Of a stretch of 10,448 nt of DNA, positions 1 to 5,639 are shown piece by piece. The notes under the pieces are model-generated. The model was not told the origin of the DNA. It saw only the letters and a list, made by a program, of their open reading frames with translations, and ran no database searches. The stretch spans positions 1 through 10,448 of the forward strand of contig CALHQK010000126.1 of assembly GCA_938037185.1 (NCBI GenBank), read 5' to 3'. Positions within the stretch are counted from its first letter, which is position 1, and every line of letters begins with the position of its first letter. This DNA is from an uncultured Riemerella sp. GTDB taxonomy: Bacteria; Bacteroidota; Bacteroidia; Flavobacteriales; Weeksellaceae. The translations under genes and the position numbers were made by a program.

Positions 1-539
1 ATCACTTTTATTCTTCCATCATTCCAAACACGGATGATAGAAGAAGCCTCCCATTTAGAAACTTTACTTTTTTGGTCTTCTGCTACTGCATCTACTTCGT
101 TTATTAATTTCAGGGAAATATCGGCAAAAGATTTTGGGCTTTTTTCTCCACTAAAATTCGCAGAAGTAGAAACTATGGGTTTGTTTAGCTTAGAAATCAA
201 TCTTTTACAAAATTCATCCTTTACAAGCCTAATGCCTATACTGCCATCTTCTGCCAGAAGATTTTTAGAAATACCTTTAGGAGCATCATAAACTATTGTT
301 ATGGGTTTTTCACTTAAGTCCATTATATCCCAAGCAATAGCAGGGACTTCTACTAAATCTTGAAGCCTTTTTTCGCTTTCTACCAAGATGATGAGAGGTT
401 TATTTTGGTCTCTGTTTTTTAACTCAAATATTTTCATAACAGCCTCATCATCAGTGGCATCGCAGCCTATTCCCCAAATGGTGTCCGTAGGATAGAGAAT
501 TATGCCGCCAGATTTCAAGGTTTCTAAGAGTTTTTCCAT
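1..539 (-). CDS. Sua5/YciO/YrdC-family L-threonylcarbamoyladenylate synthase (3' end cut by window)
   Basis: Makes threonylcarbamoyl-AMP from threonine, bicarbonate and ATP, the first step of the t6A modification at tRNA position 37; a cytosolic enzyme. I translated 179 codons from the ATG at 539-537, and the frame is still open at the window edge. Visible family signatures are GGIILYPTDTIWGIGCDA near residues 11-28, KNRDQNKPL at 41-49 (the KR...KPL nucleotide-binding region) and STSANFSG at 124-131. The length suits a YrdC-only protein (TsaC-like) that has lost only a few residues here; whether a Sua5-type extension follows cannot be seen. The start is fixed by coupling: the TAA of gldB and this ATG share one base (TAATG), so the two genes are very likely co-transcribed and translationally coupled. 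The family call is firm. I leave the symbol open between tsaC and sua5. Confidence 0.9.
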   Translation of the reverse strand, partial: MEKLLETLKSGGIILYPTDTIWGIGCDATDDEAVMKIFELKNRDQNKPLIILVESEKRLQDLVEVPAIAWDIMDLSEKPITIVYDAPKGISKNLLAEDGSIGIRLVKDEFCKRLISKLNKPIVSTSANFSGEKSPKSFADISLKLINEVDAVAEDQKSKVSKWEASSIIRVWNDGRIKV

Positions 540-1531
540 TAATTGTTTGGTTTATAATTACTTGCATTGAATATTTCTGTAGAGTTCATTCTCAGAAAAT
601 CGGCCAATTTAGTATCTGGTTTTTGAGCATAAAAAGCCTTACAAATTTCCCAGCCAATGAAAATCCCTGTCTGAGGAGAAGACTCTTGATCTACTTCGGT
701 ATAGAATTTTGAAAATGGACCAATCGCAATGAAACGGTCATACAAACGGCTGTCATCACTGAAAATCAAGTCATTTTCCACAAAATAATTCCAGATATTT
801 GCTTCATTCGCTTCGCTCCACTGCATTTGTTCTTTGGTATAATTCATTTTTAAATAATCTGGAACATTCGGCAGAAAAGCATTTTGCAAGGTTTTGATTT
901 TTCCGAAAAACACCAGTTGATCGATAAATTTATGCTCCTTATTATCCGCCATCATAAAAGTTTCTGCTACAATTTCTGCTGTTTTAGGAAGTATATTTTC
1001 CGGATTCATTGATTTTCGCAGGTAATTATCCACAATTCCGTTATAATTCTTATTTTTTTCGCCCATAAATGCGGAAATATCTATGAAAAGCATCTTTTCT
1101 GCTGTTCTAAAAAATATAGGCGAATCTGTAATTCCCTGAAGGCTTGATGAATAAAGATAAACTTTAGGAGTCTGAAATTTAGGAAAATAGCTTTTCACCC
1201 TTGAAAACATTTCTGATAAATCATTTTTAAGTTTTGTTTTATCAATATTTTTTATAGCTTCTTGGTAAATTCTAATTTCAGCGGTATCTTTTCTCCTTAA
1301 AACATAATCAGCATCAGGTATTCCTCCTTGAAACCAAGGATATTTTGCCTTAAACTCTTCGATTTTAACATTTGGATTAAAAAAATCACCAGAAATATCT
1401 ATAAGTTCCACATTTTCAGTATTCTTTATTTCTTTCTTCCAGAGTTCTTCTGGTTCTTTTTTACAAGAAAATAATGTAAGCCCAAATAAAATGGCCAATC
1501 CCGAGATTTTAAAATCAATAATATTTTTCAT
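539..1531 (-). CDS. gldB: Gliding motility / type IX secretion-associated lipoprotein GldB
   Basis: GldB is an envelope lipoprotein known from Flavobacterium johnsoniae, where it is needed for gliding; homologues also occur in non-gliding relatives with type IX secretion. The 330-residue protein starts with a basic n-region, a hydrophobic stretch (about residues 9-20) and a lipobox LFSC, so Cys23 should be lipidated after signal peptidase II cleavage. The residues after Cys23 (KKEPEE) are highly charged, which resembles surface-export signals of flavobacterial lipoproteins; that is an inference. The block PWFQGGIPDADYVLRR (65-80) and the C-terminal GIFIGWEICKAFY are what I recognise as GldB. 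No HExxH motif is present, so there is no sign of the zinc-protease chemistry of the loosely related DUF2268 group. gldC, the neighbour in F. johnsoniae, is not next to it here. The gene is divergent from nadE across 56 bp and coupled to the downstream YrdC gene. Confidence 0.85.
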   Translation of the reverse strand: MKNIIDFKISGLAILFGLTLFSCKKEPEELWKKEIKNTENVELIDISGDFFNPNVKIEEFKAKYPWFQGGIPDADYVLRRKDTAEIRIYQEAIKNIDKTKLKNDLSEMFSRVKSYFPKFQTPKVYLYSSSLQGITDSPIFFRTAEKMLFIDISAFMGEKNKNYNGIVDNYLRKSMNPENILPKTAEIVAETFMMADNKEHKFIDQLVFFGKIKTLQNAFLPNVPDYLKMNYTKEQMQWSEANEANIWNYFVENDLIFSDDSRLYDRFIAIGPFSKFYTEVDQESSPQTGIFIGWEICKAFYAQKPDTKLADFLRMNSTEIFNASNYKPNN

Positions 1532-1547
1532 TTTAAAAATTTATTTT

Positions 1548-1555
1548 TACTTTTG
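1548..1555 (+). promoter_or_regulatory. Candidate -7 box of nadE
   Basis: TACTTTTG matches the Bacteroidota -7 consensus TAnnTTTG and ends 32 bp before the nadE ATG, giving a leader of roughly 25 nt. No convincing TTTG lies 19 bp upstream (the region falls at the gldB start), so the call rests on the -7 box and position alone. Confidence 0.4.
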
Positions 1556-1565
1556 ATTTAATTGA

Positions 1566-1573
1566 CAAAAATA
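1566..1573 (-). promoter_or_regulatory. Candidate -7 box of the gldB-YrdC operon
   Basis: Read on the minus strand this is TATTTTTG, a match to TAnnTTTG, 34 bp before the gldB start codon. A TTTG lies upstream on the same strand at 1597-1600, but the 23-bp spacing is longer than the usual 19. The two divergent boxes sit within 26 bp, so the two promoters probably compete for the same DNA. Confidence 0.4.
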
Positions 1574-1587
1574 AAAAATATTACGCG

Positions 1588-2376
1588 ATGCAGACACAAA
1601 AAGTGATTGAATATATAACAAATTGGTTGAAAAATTATGCTGACAAAGCAGGTATGAGCGGTTTTGTCATAGGAATTTCGGGGGGAATAGATTCGGCTGT
1701 GGTTTCCACTCTTTGTGCTAAAACAGGGCTGAAAACCTTAGTTGTAGAAATGCCTATCCACCAGCAGGAAATGCAGATAAACCGCGCAAAAGAGCATATT
1801 TCATTCCTGAAAAAACACTTTTCAAATGTAGAAAATTTGGATATAGACCTTACGCCGACTTTTGATATTTTTAGAAAAAGCGTAAATGCTGATAATCAAT
1901 TCTTTAAGAATGAAGATTTGGCCTTAGCGAACTCTCGTTCGAGGCTTAGAATGGTTACTTTGTATTATTTCGGACAAATTTATAATTTATTGGTAGCAGG
2001 AACGGGCAACAAAATAGAGGATTTTGGAATAGGTTTTTTTACAAAATACGGCGATGGCGGCGTAGACCTCTCTCCTATTGGGGATTTAACAAAAACTGAA
2101 GTTTATTCTTTAGCAAAGGAATTAAATATTGTAGAGAGTATCCAGCAGGCAGCGCCTACCGATGGGCTTTGGGAGACAGAACGAACTGATGAACAGCAGA
2201 TTGGAGCGACTTACCCAGAACTGGAATGGGCAATGTCTGTCTATGATACCCACCGAGCTGATGATTTTACAGGAAGACAAAAAAAAGTTTTTGAAATTTA
2301 TGACAGACTAAATAAAGCCGTACAGCACAAGATAAAACCCATCCCTGTCTGCAAAATACCTATGGAATTTAAATAA
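1588..2376 (+). CDS. nadE: NH3-dependent NAD+ synthetase
   Basis: Catalyses the last step of NAD synthesis, amidating deamido-NAD with ammonia and ATP by way of an adenylated intermediate, in the cytosol. The 262-residue protein has the ATP-pyrophosphatase P-loop SGGIDS at residues 31-36, the LANSRSRLRM block at 113-122, and the family stretch GTGNKIEDFGIG followed by TKYGDGGVDLSPIGDLTK at about 138-169. It lacks the amino-terminal glutaminase domain of the longer (over 500 residue) glutamine-dependent enzymes, so it should use free ammonia. The ATG at 1588 is the first in frame and places the conserved core at the usual distance from the N-terminus. The 3' end overlaps the convergent M14 gene by 8 bp, with no hairpin terminator between them. 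Nothing is odd in the coding sequence. Confidence 0.96.
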   Translation: MQTQKVIEYITNWLKNYADKAGMSGFVIGISGGIDSAVVSTLCAKTGLKTLVVEMPIHQQEMQINRAKEHISFLKKHFSNVENLDIDLTPTFDIFRKSVNADNQFFKNEDLALANSRSRLRMVTLYYFGQIYNLLVAGTGNKIEDFGIGFFTKYGDGGVDLSPIGDLTKTEVYSLAKELNIVESIQQAAPTDGLWETERTDEQQIGATYPELEWAMSVYDTHRADDFTGRQKKVFEIYDRLNKAVQHKIKPIPVCKIPMEFK

Positions 2377-3463
2377 TCTGAAACTCCACAGGAGCATCTA
2401 TTTTAGGATATTTTTTATCACAAACAAATTTTTTGCCCGTACAGTCTATCTCTTTCCAGCCTTTCTTTTTCCCAATATCTCCTACTTCCGCTACATAAGG
2501 GATAAATTCTATCTCTTCACTCACCTCGGTCTTAATTTCTTTATACTGGACTGCAATATCCAAAACACATTCAAAATCAGTATTTAAACTCACATTTCTG
2601 TATATAATATCATAGTGAGACTCTTTATTTTCTGGAATTTCAAAATAACTTTCATACCCAGACACTTCTCCCTTCAAATTCCCTATCGCCTGCAACGCAT
2701 AAAACAAAGCCTTTGTGTAAAATTCTCTCGTTTTTTCTCTTTTATAATCATCAATAAAATGCCCGCCTTCAAACAAAACCACAGGAATTCCCGCTTTCAT
2801 AAAATTATCTCCCGAAGATGTAGGATAAAAAGTATCCGTATAACGCCCTATATTATTAGGAATTTCAGGTTTTAATTGACTATAAATCTCGGCAATCACA
2901 GCCATACTTTTCTTTCTATTTTCCGTCAAATTCCTATCAACATCCTCTGATGGCGAAAGAAAAGAAAGCGTGGCAGGATTCTCAAAATCAGTACTAAAAA
3001 TAGTTCTTTGCTCGTGCAGGTTTAGGGCATAATCATATTTTTTAGAAAAAGCCTGTTTTTTCAGAATTTTCATCTCTATGCTCGACTCTTTTAGAAAATC
3101 TCTATTGATATCTATTTCTAAAATATTTCTCCTTGTCCAAATCTCTGAGCCATCAGGATTGAGCATAAAAATAAAATCCAAACGAATTTTATCCCAAAAA
3201 TCAGCCACAGGATTTTTTTCTAATGAAGTCAATAGATCCAGCATCGCCAAAGTGGCATTGCTTTCATTTCCGTGCATCTGTGACCAAGCCAGCACAGAAA
3301 TATTTCCTTTTCCTTTAGAAAAAAGATAAATGGGTTTCCCTAAAGTTGATTTTCCTATTTCTTGAATTTCCGCGCCATAATTTTCTTCTAAGTATAAAAA
3401 CAATTTTTTAGGAGAAATATAGCGATTTGAGAAGTTTACATTTTTAAAATATTTAAACAGCAT
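2369..3463 (-). CDS. M14-family zinc metallocarboxypeptidase
   Basis: A 364-residue zinc peptidase of the carboxypeptidase A (M14) fold. The zinc ligands can be read as H64 and E67 in SQMHGNES, and H150 in LNLHEQR. The substrate-binding and catalytic pattern is also present: NPDG at 102-105, RRN at 111-113, DINRDF at 118-123, and the general-base glutamate E232 in VVLFEGGH. All key residues are therefore intact. There is no signal peptide or transmembrane segment at the N-terminus, so the enzyme should be cytosolic, unlike secreted digestive carboxypeptidases. About 90 residues after the catalytic domain (275-364) probably form a small separate domain that I do not recognise. The substrate is unknown; peptide or peptidoglycan-fragment trimming is possible, and an amidohydrolase-like role cannot be excluded. 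It is convergent with nadE and divergent from terC across 348 bp of regulatory DNA. Confidence 0.88.
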   Translation of the reverse strand: MLFKYFKNVNFSNRYISPKKLFLYLEENYGAEIQEIGKSTLGKPIYLFSKGKGNISVLAWSQMHGNESNATLAMLDLLTSLEKNPVADFWDKIRLDFIFMLNPDGSEIWTRRNILEIDINRDFLKESSIEMKILKKQAFSKKYDYALNLHEQRTIFSTDFENPATLSFLSPSEDVDRNLTENRKKSMAVIAEIYSQLKPEIPNNIGRYTDTFYPTSSGDNFMKAGIPVVLFEGGHFIDDYKREKTREFYTKALFYALQAIGNLKGEVSGYESYFEIPENKESHYDIIYRNVSLNTDFECVLDIAVQYKEIKTEVSEEIEFIPYVAEVGDIGKKKGWKEIDCTGKKFVCDKKYPKIDAPVEFQII

Positions 3464-3511
3464 ATTTTATTGTCTTAAAAATTTTTGCAAAAATACAATA
3501 ATTTTACTTTA

Positions 3512-3542
3512 CAAATGTATATAGAAATACTGGTTTTCACAA
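3512..3542 (-). promoter_or_regulatory. Candidate promoter of the M14 peptidase gene, inside a dyad
   Basis: Read on the minus strand there is TTG at 3540-3542, a 20-bp spacer, and the -7 box TACATTTG at 3519-3512. This is close to the Bacteroidota consensus TTTG-N19-TAnnTTTG and would give a leader of about 40 nt. The -7 box lies in the perfect 10-bp dyad TACAAATGTA (3510-3519). A second -7 match, TATTTTTG on the minus strand at 3488-3495, lies closer to the gene and could be used instead. Confidence 0.5.
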
Positions 3543-3689
3543 TCCACTTCTGTCAATTTGTCAGTATATAAAATTGTTAATTGCATTTTATTTAATTATA
3601 AATTGTTATTTATTAAAAATCAGATTTTTATAAGTTTTATATAATGTTGTTTTTAATTTTACTTCAACTATAGAAATCACTGTTTTATA

Positions 3690-3719
3690 GGGTTTTTGAA
3701 TAAAACATTTGTAAAACCC
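3690..3719. repeat. Inverted repeat upstream of terC
   Basis: GGGTTTT at 3690-3696 pairs with AAAACCC at 3713-3719 (7 bp, 16-nt loop). No T-run follows on either strand, so it is not a good terminator. The loop contains the ACATTTGT core of one degenerate dyad. It could be a protein-binding site, a 5' UTR hairpin, or chance in AT-rich DNA. Confidence 0.3.
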
Positions 3720-3730
3720 CTGCATTTACT

Positions 3731-3792
3731 TTTGTGTTAAAACTCACTATTTACATTTGTTATTTCGAATCATTTTTTATTCAATATATTTG
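3731..3792 (+). promoter_or_regulatory. Candidate tandem promoters of terC
   Basis: There are two -7 matches upstream of the terC ATG. TACATTTG at 3752-3759 is preceded by TTTG at 3731-3734 with a 17-bp spacer and would give a leader near 45 nt. TATATTTG at 3785-3792 would give a leader of about 14 nt, but its nearest TTTG (3756-3759) is 25 bp away. The first box lies inside a near-perfect dyad (TTACA-TT-TGTTA, 3751-3762), so occupancy of that dyad would be expected to change terC transcription. Confidence 0.45.
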
Positions 3793-3811
3793 CGAAATAA
3801 TCTTTATAACA

Positions 3812-4855
3812 ATGTCAAACGAAATTATATTTTTAGTAAGTTTTCTATTATTTATCGGTGTAATATTAACATTAGATTTAGGTGTTTTTGCTAAAAAAAC
3901 AGGAAGCATCAGTTTAAAGCAAGCTGGATTTATGAGCTTTTTTATGATATTCATTTCTGTAGTTTTTTATTTTATGTTGGCTAGTTATGGTCACCTACTC
4001 CATGGCATTGACAGCATGGAAAAACTACAATACATTATAAATAAAAACTCTCATCCAGTGGATGTGATTCCTAATAATTTAGAACACAGCATCCAGCTTT
4101 ATAATATGAATTTAGGCCTTGAATATATGACAGGATACATCGTGGAAAAGGCTCTTTCCGTGGATAATATTTTCGTTATCGTTCTTATATTCACTGCTTT
4201 TAATGTAGAAAAGGAAAATTATCACAGAGTCTTATTTTGGGGAGTTTTAGGGGCTATTGTGATGCGTTTTATTTTCATTTTCATAGGAGCAGCTCTGATT
4301 ACTAAGTTTAGTTGGATTATGTACATTTTTGGAGGCTTTCTTATTTTCACTGGTATAAAAATGTTTATGCCAGAAGACGAGGAAAAAATAGACACTGAAA
4401 ACCACCCTGTCGTAAAGTTTGCGAATAGATTTTTCAAGGTTCATAATCAATTTGTAGGTAATAAATTTTTTGCAACAATAGATGGTGTAAGAAAAATAAC
4501 TCCACTATTTCTTGTTTTGATTATTATAGAATTTACAGATCTCATCTTTGCGGTGGATTCCATTCCAGCTATTTTCTCAGTGACCAAAGATCCATACATC
4601 GTATTTTTCTCCAATATTTTTGCCATTTTAGGGCTTCGTTCTATGTTCTTTTTATTGGCCGGAATTATCGATAAGTTTAAATATCTGAAAATCGGATTGG
4701 CGTTTTTATTAGTTTTCATTGGGTTAAAGATGATTTTACATTCGTACTTAAACGAATGGGGATTCACCACATCTCACTCTTTGATGATAATTTTAGGAAT
4801 TTTGAGTGTAAGTATTTTTGCATCATTATTAGTTCCTGATAAAAAATCAAAATAA
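3812..4855 (+). CDS. TerC/Alx-family integral membrane protein, putative metal (manganese) exporter
   Basis: A 347-residue polytopic inner-membrane protein of the TerC superfamily. Members include tellurium-resistance TerC and E. coli Alx, which is implicated in manganese export; the substrate here is inferred from the family only. I count about seven to nine hydrophobic segments. Acidic residues fall in the conserved membrane motifs: D22 in ILTLDLGVF, E112 and D118 in EKALSVDNIF, and E240, D243 and D249 in the segment ending FAVDSIPAIF. These are the expected metal-coordinating positions. A charged cytoplasmic loop (about 186-229) splits the protein in two. I chose the ATG at 3812 (MSNEIIF). 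The frame extends back to a GTG at 3734, but that extension crosses promoter boxes and would put 26 unrelated residues before the first membrane helix. No other ter genes are nearby, so a general metal-homeostasis role fits better than a tellurite operon. Confidence 0.92.
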   Translation: MSNEIIFLVSFLLFIGVILTLDLGVFAKKTGSISLKQAGFMSFFMIFISVVFYFMLASYGHLLHGIDSMEKLQYIINKNSHPVDVIPNNLEHSIQLYNMNLGLEYMTGYIVEKALSVDNIFVIVLIFTAFNVEKENYHRVLFWGVLGAIVMRFIFIFIGAALITKFSWIMYIFGGFLIFTGIKMFMPEDEEKIDTENHPVVKFANRFFKVHNQFVGNKFFATIDGVRKITPLFLVLIIIEFTDLIFAVDSIPAIFSVTKDPYIVFFSNIFAILGLRSMFFLLAGIIDKFKYLKIGLAFLLVFIGLKMILHSYLNEWGFTTSHSLMIILGILSVSIFASLLVPDKKSK

Positions 4856-4922
4856 ATCCTAAAAATATTTTTCACAAAATATAATTTATATTTAGTTGAA
4901 AATTAATTGTTTATAATTTTAT

Positions 4923-5001
4923 TTACAAATGTAACAAAAACAAAAATTAAATATTTTACAAATGTTTTTACAAGTGTAAAATATATTTTTTACATTTGTA
5001 T
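4923..5001. promoter_or_regulatory. Array of four TTACA-NN-TGTAA dyads, proposed operator of the adjacent HTH regulator
   Basis: The copies are 4923-4934 (perfect 5+2+5), 4956-4967 (left arm perfect, right arm TGTTT), 4968-4979 (perfect, extended to 7-bp arms, TTTTACA-AG-TGTAAAA at 4966-4981) and 4990-5001 (TTACA-TT-TGTAT). Centre-to-centre distances are 33, 12 and 22 bp, close to three, one and two helical turns, so all sites face roughly the same side of the DNA. The last copy abuts the start codon of the helix-turn-helix gene. The repeats and spacing are visible directly; the function as an autoregulatory operator is inferred. Confidence 0.55.
4991..4998 (+). promoter_or_regulatory. Candidate -7 box of the HTH gene, overlapping its last dyad
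   Basis: TACATTTG fits TAnnTTTG and ends only 3 bp before the ATG at 5002, which would imply a leaderless or nearly leaderless mRNA. There is no clear TTTG 19 bp upstream. It is the only plus-strand -7 match I found after terC, but the dyad alone could also explain the sequence. Confidence 0.35.
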
Positions 5002-5520
5002 ATGGATTTAAACAGTCGAGTTCAAAAAATTATTAATTATTCTGAATTATCCTCTTCTGAATTTGCAGATGAAATAGGAGTTCAGCGGTCTAATATTTCT
5101 CATGTTCTTTCTGGTAGGAACAAACCTTCTCTTGATTTTCTCATGAAAATAAAAGATAGATTTCCTGAGATACAATGGGAATGGCTCATCGAAGGAAAAG
5201 GAGCAATGATTTTTTCTGAAAATGAAACTGCTTCTACTCCTTCTTCCTATTTATTAGAGGAAAGTAAAATAAATGATGAAAAGCCTATAATTACAGGGCT
5301 TTTCTCTATTCCTTCTCAAGAAATAGAAGAAAATACAAAACAGGAGGAAGAAAAATCTGAAATTTCGGAACCTATACAATATAATATAGTAGAAAACAGT
5401 CCTGAAATTTCAGAAAACAAAAGTATTCCAGAAACAGAAACTCCCAGCGAAAAGGGCAACAACATAAAAAAAATCGTTTTCTTTTATGAAAATGGAAAAT
5501 TTGAGGTTTTTGAGCCTTAA
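5002..5520 (+). CDS. XRE-type helix-turn-helix regulator with acidic linker and conserved-looking C-terminal tail
   Basis: A 172-residue DNA-binding protein. Residues about 3-65 form a Cro/C1-type helix-turn-helix domain: SSSEFADEIGVQRSNISHVL (18-35) carries the helix-turn-helix, with recognition helix around VQRSNISHVLSG, followed by KPSLDFLMKIKDRFP and the capping helix WEWLIEGKGAM. Residues about 72-152 are rich in Glu, Ser, Pro and Thr and look disordered. The protein ends in a short hydrophobic tail (155-172, KKIVFFYENGKFEVFEP) that I recall in flavobacterial proteins of this type; it may mediate dimerisation. There is no protease or ligand domain, so it is not a LexA/CI-type cleavable repressor. 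The frame can be extended to TTG at 4996, but ATG 5002 leaves the upstream dyad outside the gene. The dyad array ending at 5001 suggests autoregulation. The regulatory targets are unknown. Confidence 0.8.
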   Translation: MDLNSRVQKIINYSELSSSEFADEIGVQRSNISHVLSGRNKPSLDFLMKIKDRFPEIQWEWLIEGKGAMIFSENETASTPSSYLLEESKINDEKPIITGLFSIPSQEIEENTKQEEEKSEISEPIQYNIVENSPEISENKSIPETETPSEKGNNIKKIVFFYENGKFEVFEP

Positions 5521-5535
5521 TTTTTGCTAACAATA

Positions 5536-5566
5536 TTTGGCTATATTATTTTTTTTATTAAATTTG
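5536..5566 (+). promoter_or_regulatory. Strong Bacteroidota-type promoter of rplS
   Basis: TTTG at 5536-5539, exactly 19 bp, then TAAATTTG at 5559-5566. This matches the consensus TTTG-N19-TAnnTTTG in every position and is the best promoter in the window. Transcription should start near 5570-5574, leaving a leader of about 66-70 nt before the rplS start. Confidence 0.8.
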
Positions 5567-5569
5567 CAC

Positions 5570-5639
5570 CTCGTTAATCAACCTCTGACGAGAGCCGTGT
5601 ATGTTGTTTGACTTTAAACCTTTTATTTATTTATAAAAA
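5570..5639 (+). promoter_or_regulatory. Structured 5' UTR of rplS, candidate bL19 autoregulatory leader
   Basis: The predicted leader folds into a hairpin at 5573-5612. The outer helix pairs 5573-5582 with 5603-5612 (nine pairs, one of them G-U, with a single U-U mismatch at 5578/5607). The inner helix pairs CUCU 5583-5586 with AGAG 5591-5594 around a GACG tetraloop, with an eight-nt 3'-side bulge CCGUGUAU at 5595-5602. A mutually exclusive hairpin is possible: CUCGUUA 5570-5576 with UGACGAG 5586-5592 (seven pairs). A long single-gene leader with alternative folds before a ribosomal protein gene is typical of feedback control by the encoded protein. I recall a flavobacterial L19 leader family having been proposed, but cannot confirm a match. 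No Shine-Dalgarno precedes the ATG; the last 20 nt are A/T only. Confidence 0.65.

Larger units (their letters stand above)
3464..3811. other. AT-rich divergent intergenic region (M14 peptidase / terC)
   Basis: These 348 bases hold no gene I can support. They contain promoter boxes for both flanking genes, three partial copies of the TTACA-NN-TGTAA dyad (centred near 3514, 3708 and 3756), and an inverted repeat, GGGTTTT (3690-3696) with AAAACCC (3713-3719). The stretch 3543-3680 is extremely AT-rich and shows nothing else I can name. Confidence 0.7.

Noticed and set aside
34..291. Open frame on the plus strand
   Set aside because: It is antisense to the YrdC/Sua5 coding frame, which shows clear family motifs; the plus-strand translation resembles nothing.
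3734..3811. A 26-residue N-terminal extension of the TerC protein from a GTG at 3734
   Set aside because: It crosses two -7 boxes and a dyad, adds residues unlike the family, and the ATG at 3812 starts right at the first membrane helix.
4222..4770. Minus-strand open frames opposite terC
   Set aside because: They lie wholly within a strongly conserved TerC coding frame and overlap one another in different frames.
3812..4855. Tellurite-resistance operon
   Set aside because: Only a TerC-family gene is present, with no terA, terB, terD or terE neighbours, so specific tellurite resistance is not supported.
4899..4920. AAAATTA / TAATTTT inverted repeat after terC as its terminator
   Set aside because: The stem is only A-T pairs with no G-C and no distinct U-tract; such repeats are expected in DNA this AT-rich.
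4996..5001. TTG start two codons upstream for the HTH protein
   Set aside because: The TTG lies within the dyad and -7 box; the ATG at 5002 is the stronger start and gives a normal N-terminus.
5570..5620. tRNA-like fold upstream of rplS
   Set aside because: The hairpins do not form a cloverleaf, there is no T-loop GTTCRA motif or CCA end, and the segment is too short; a leader RNA fits better.
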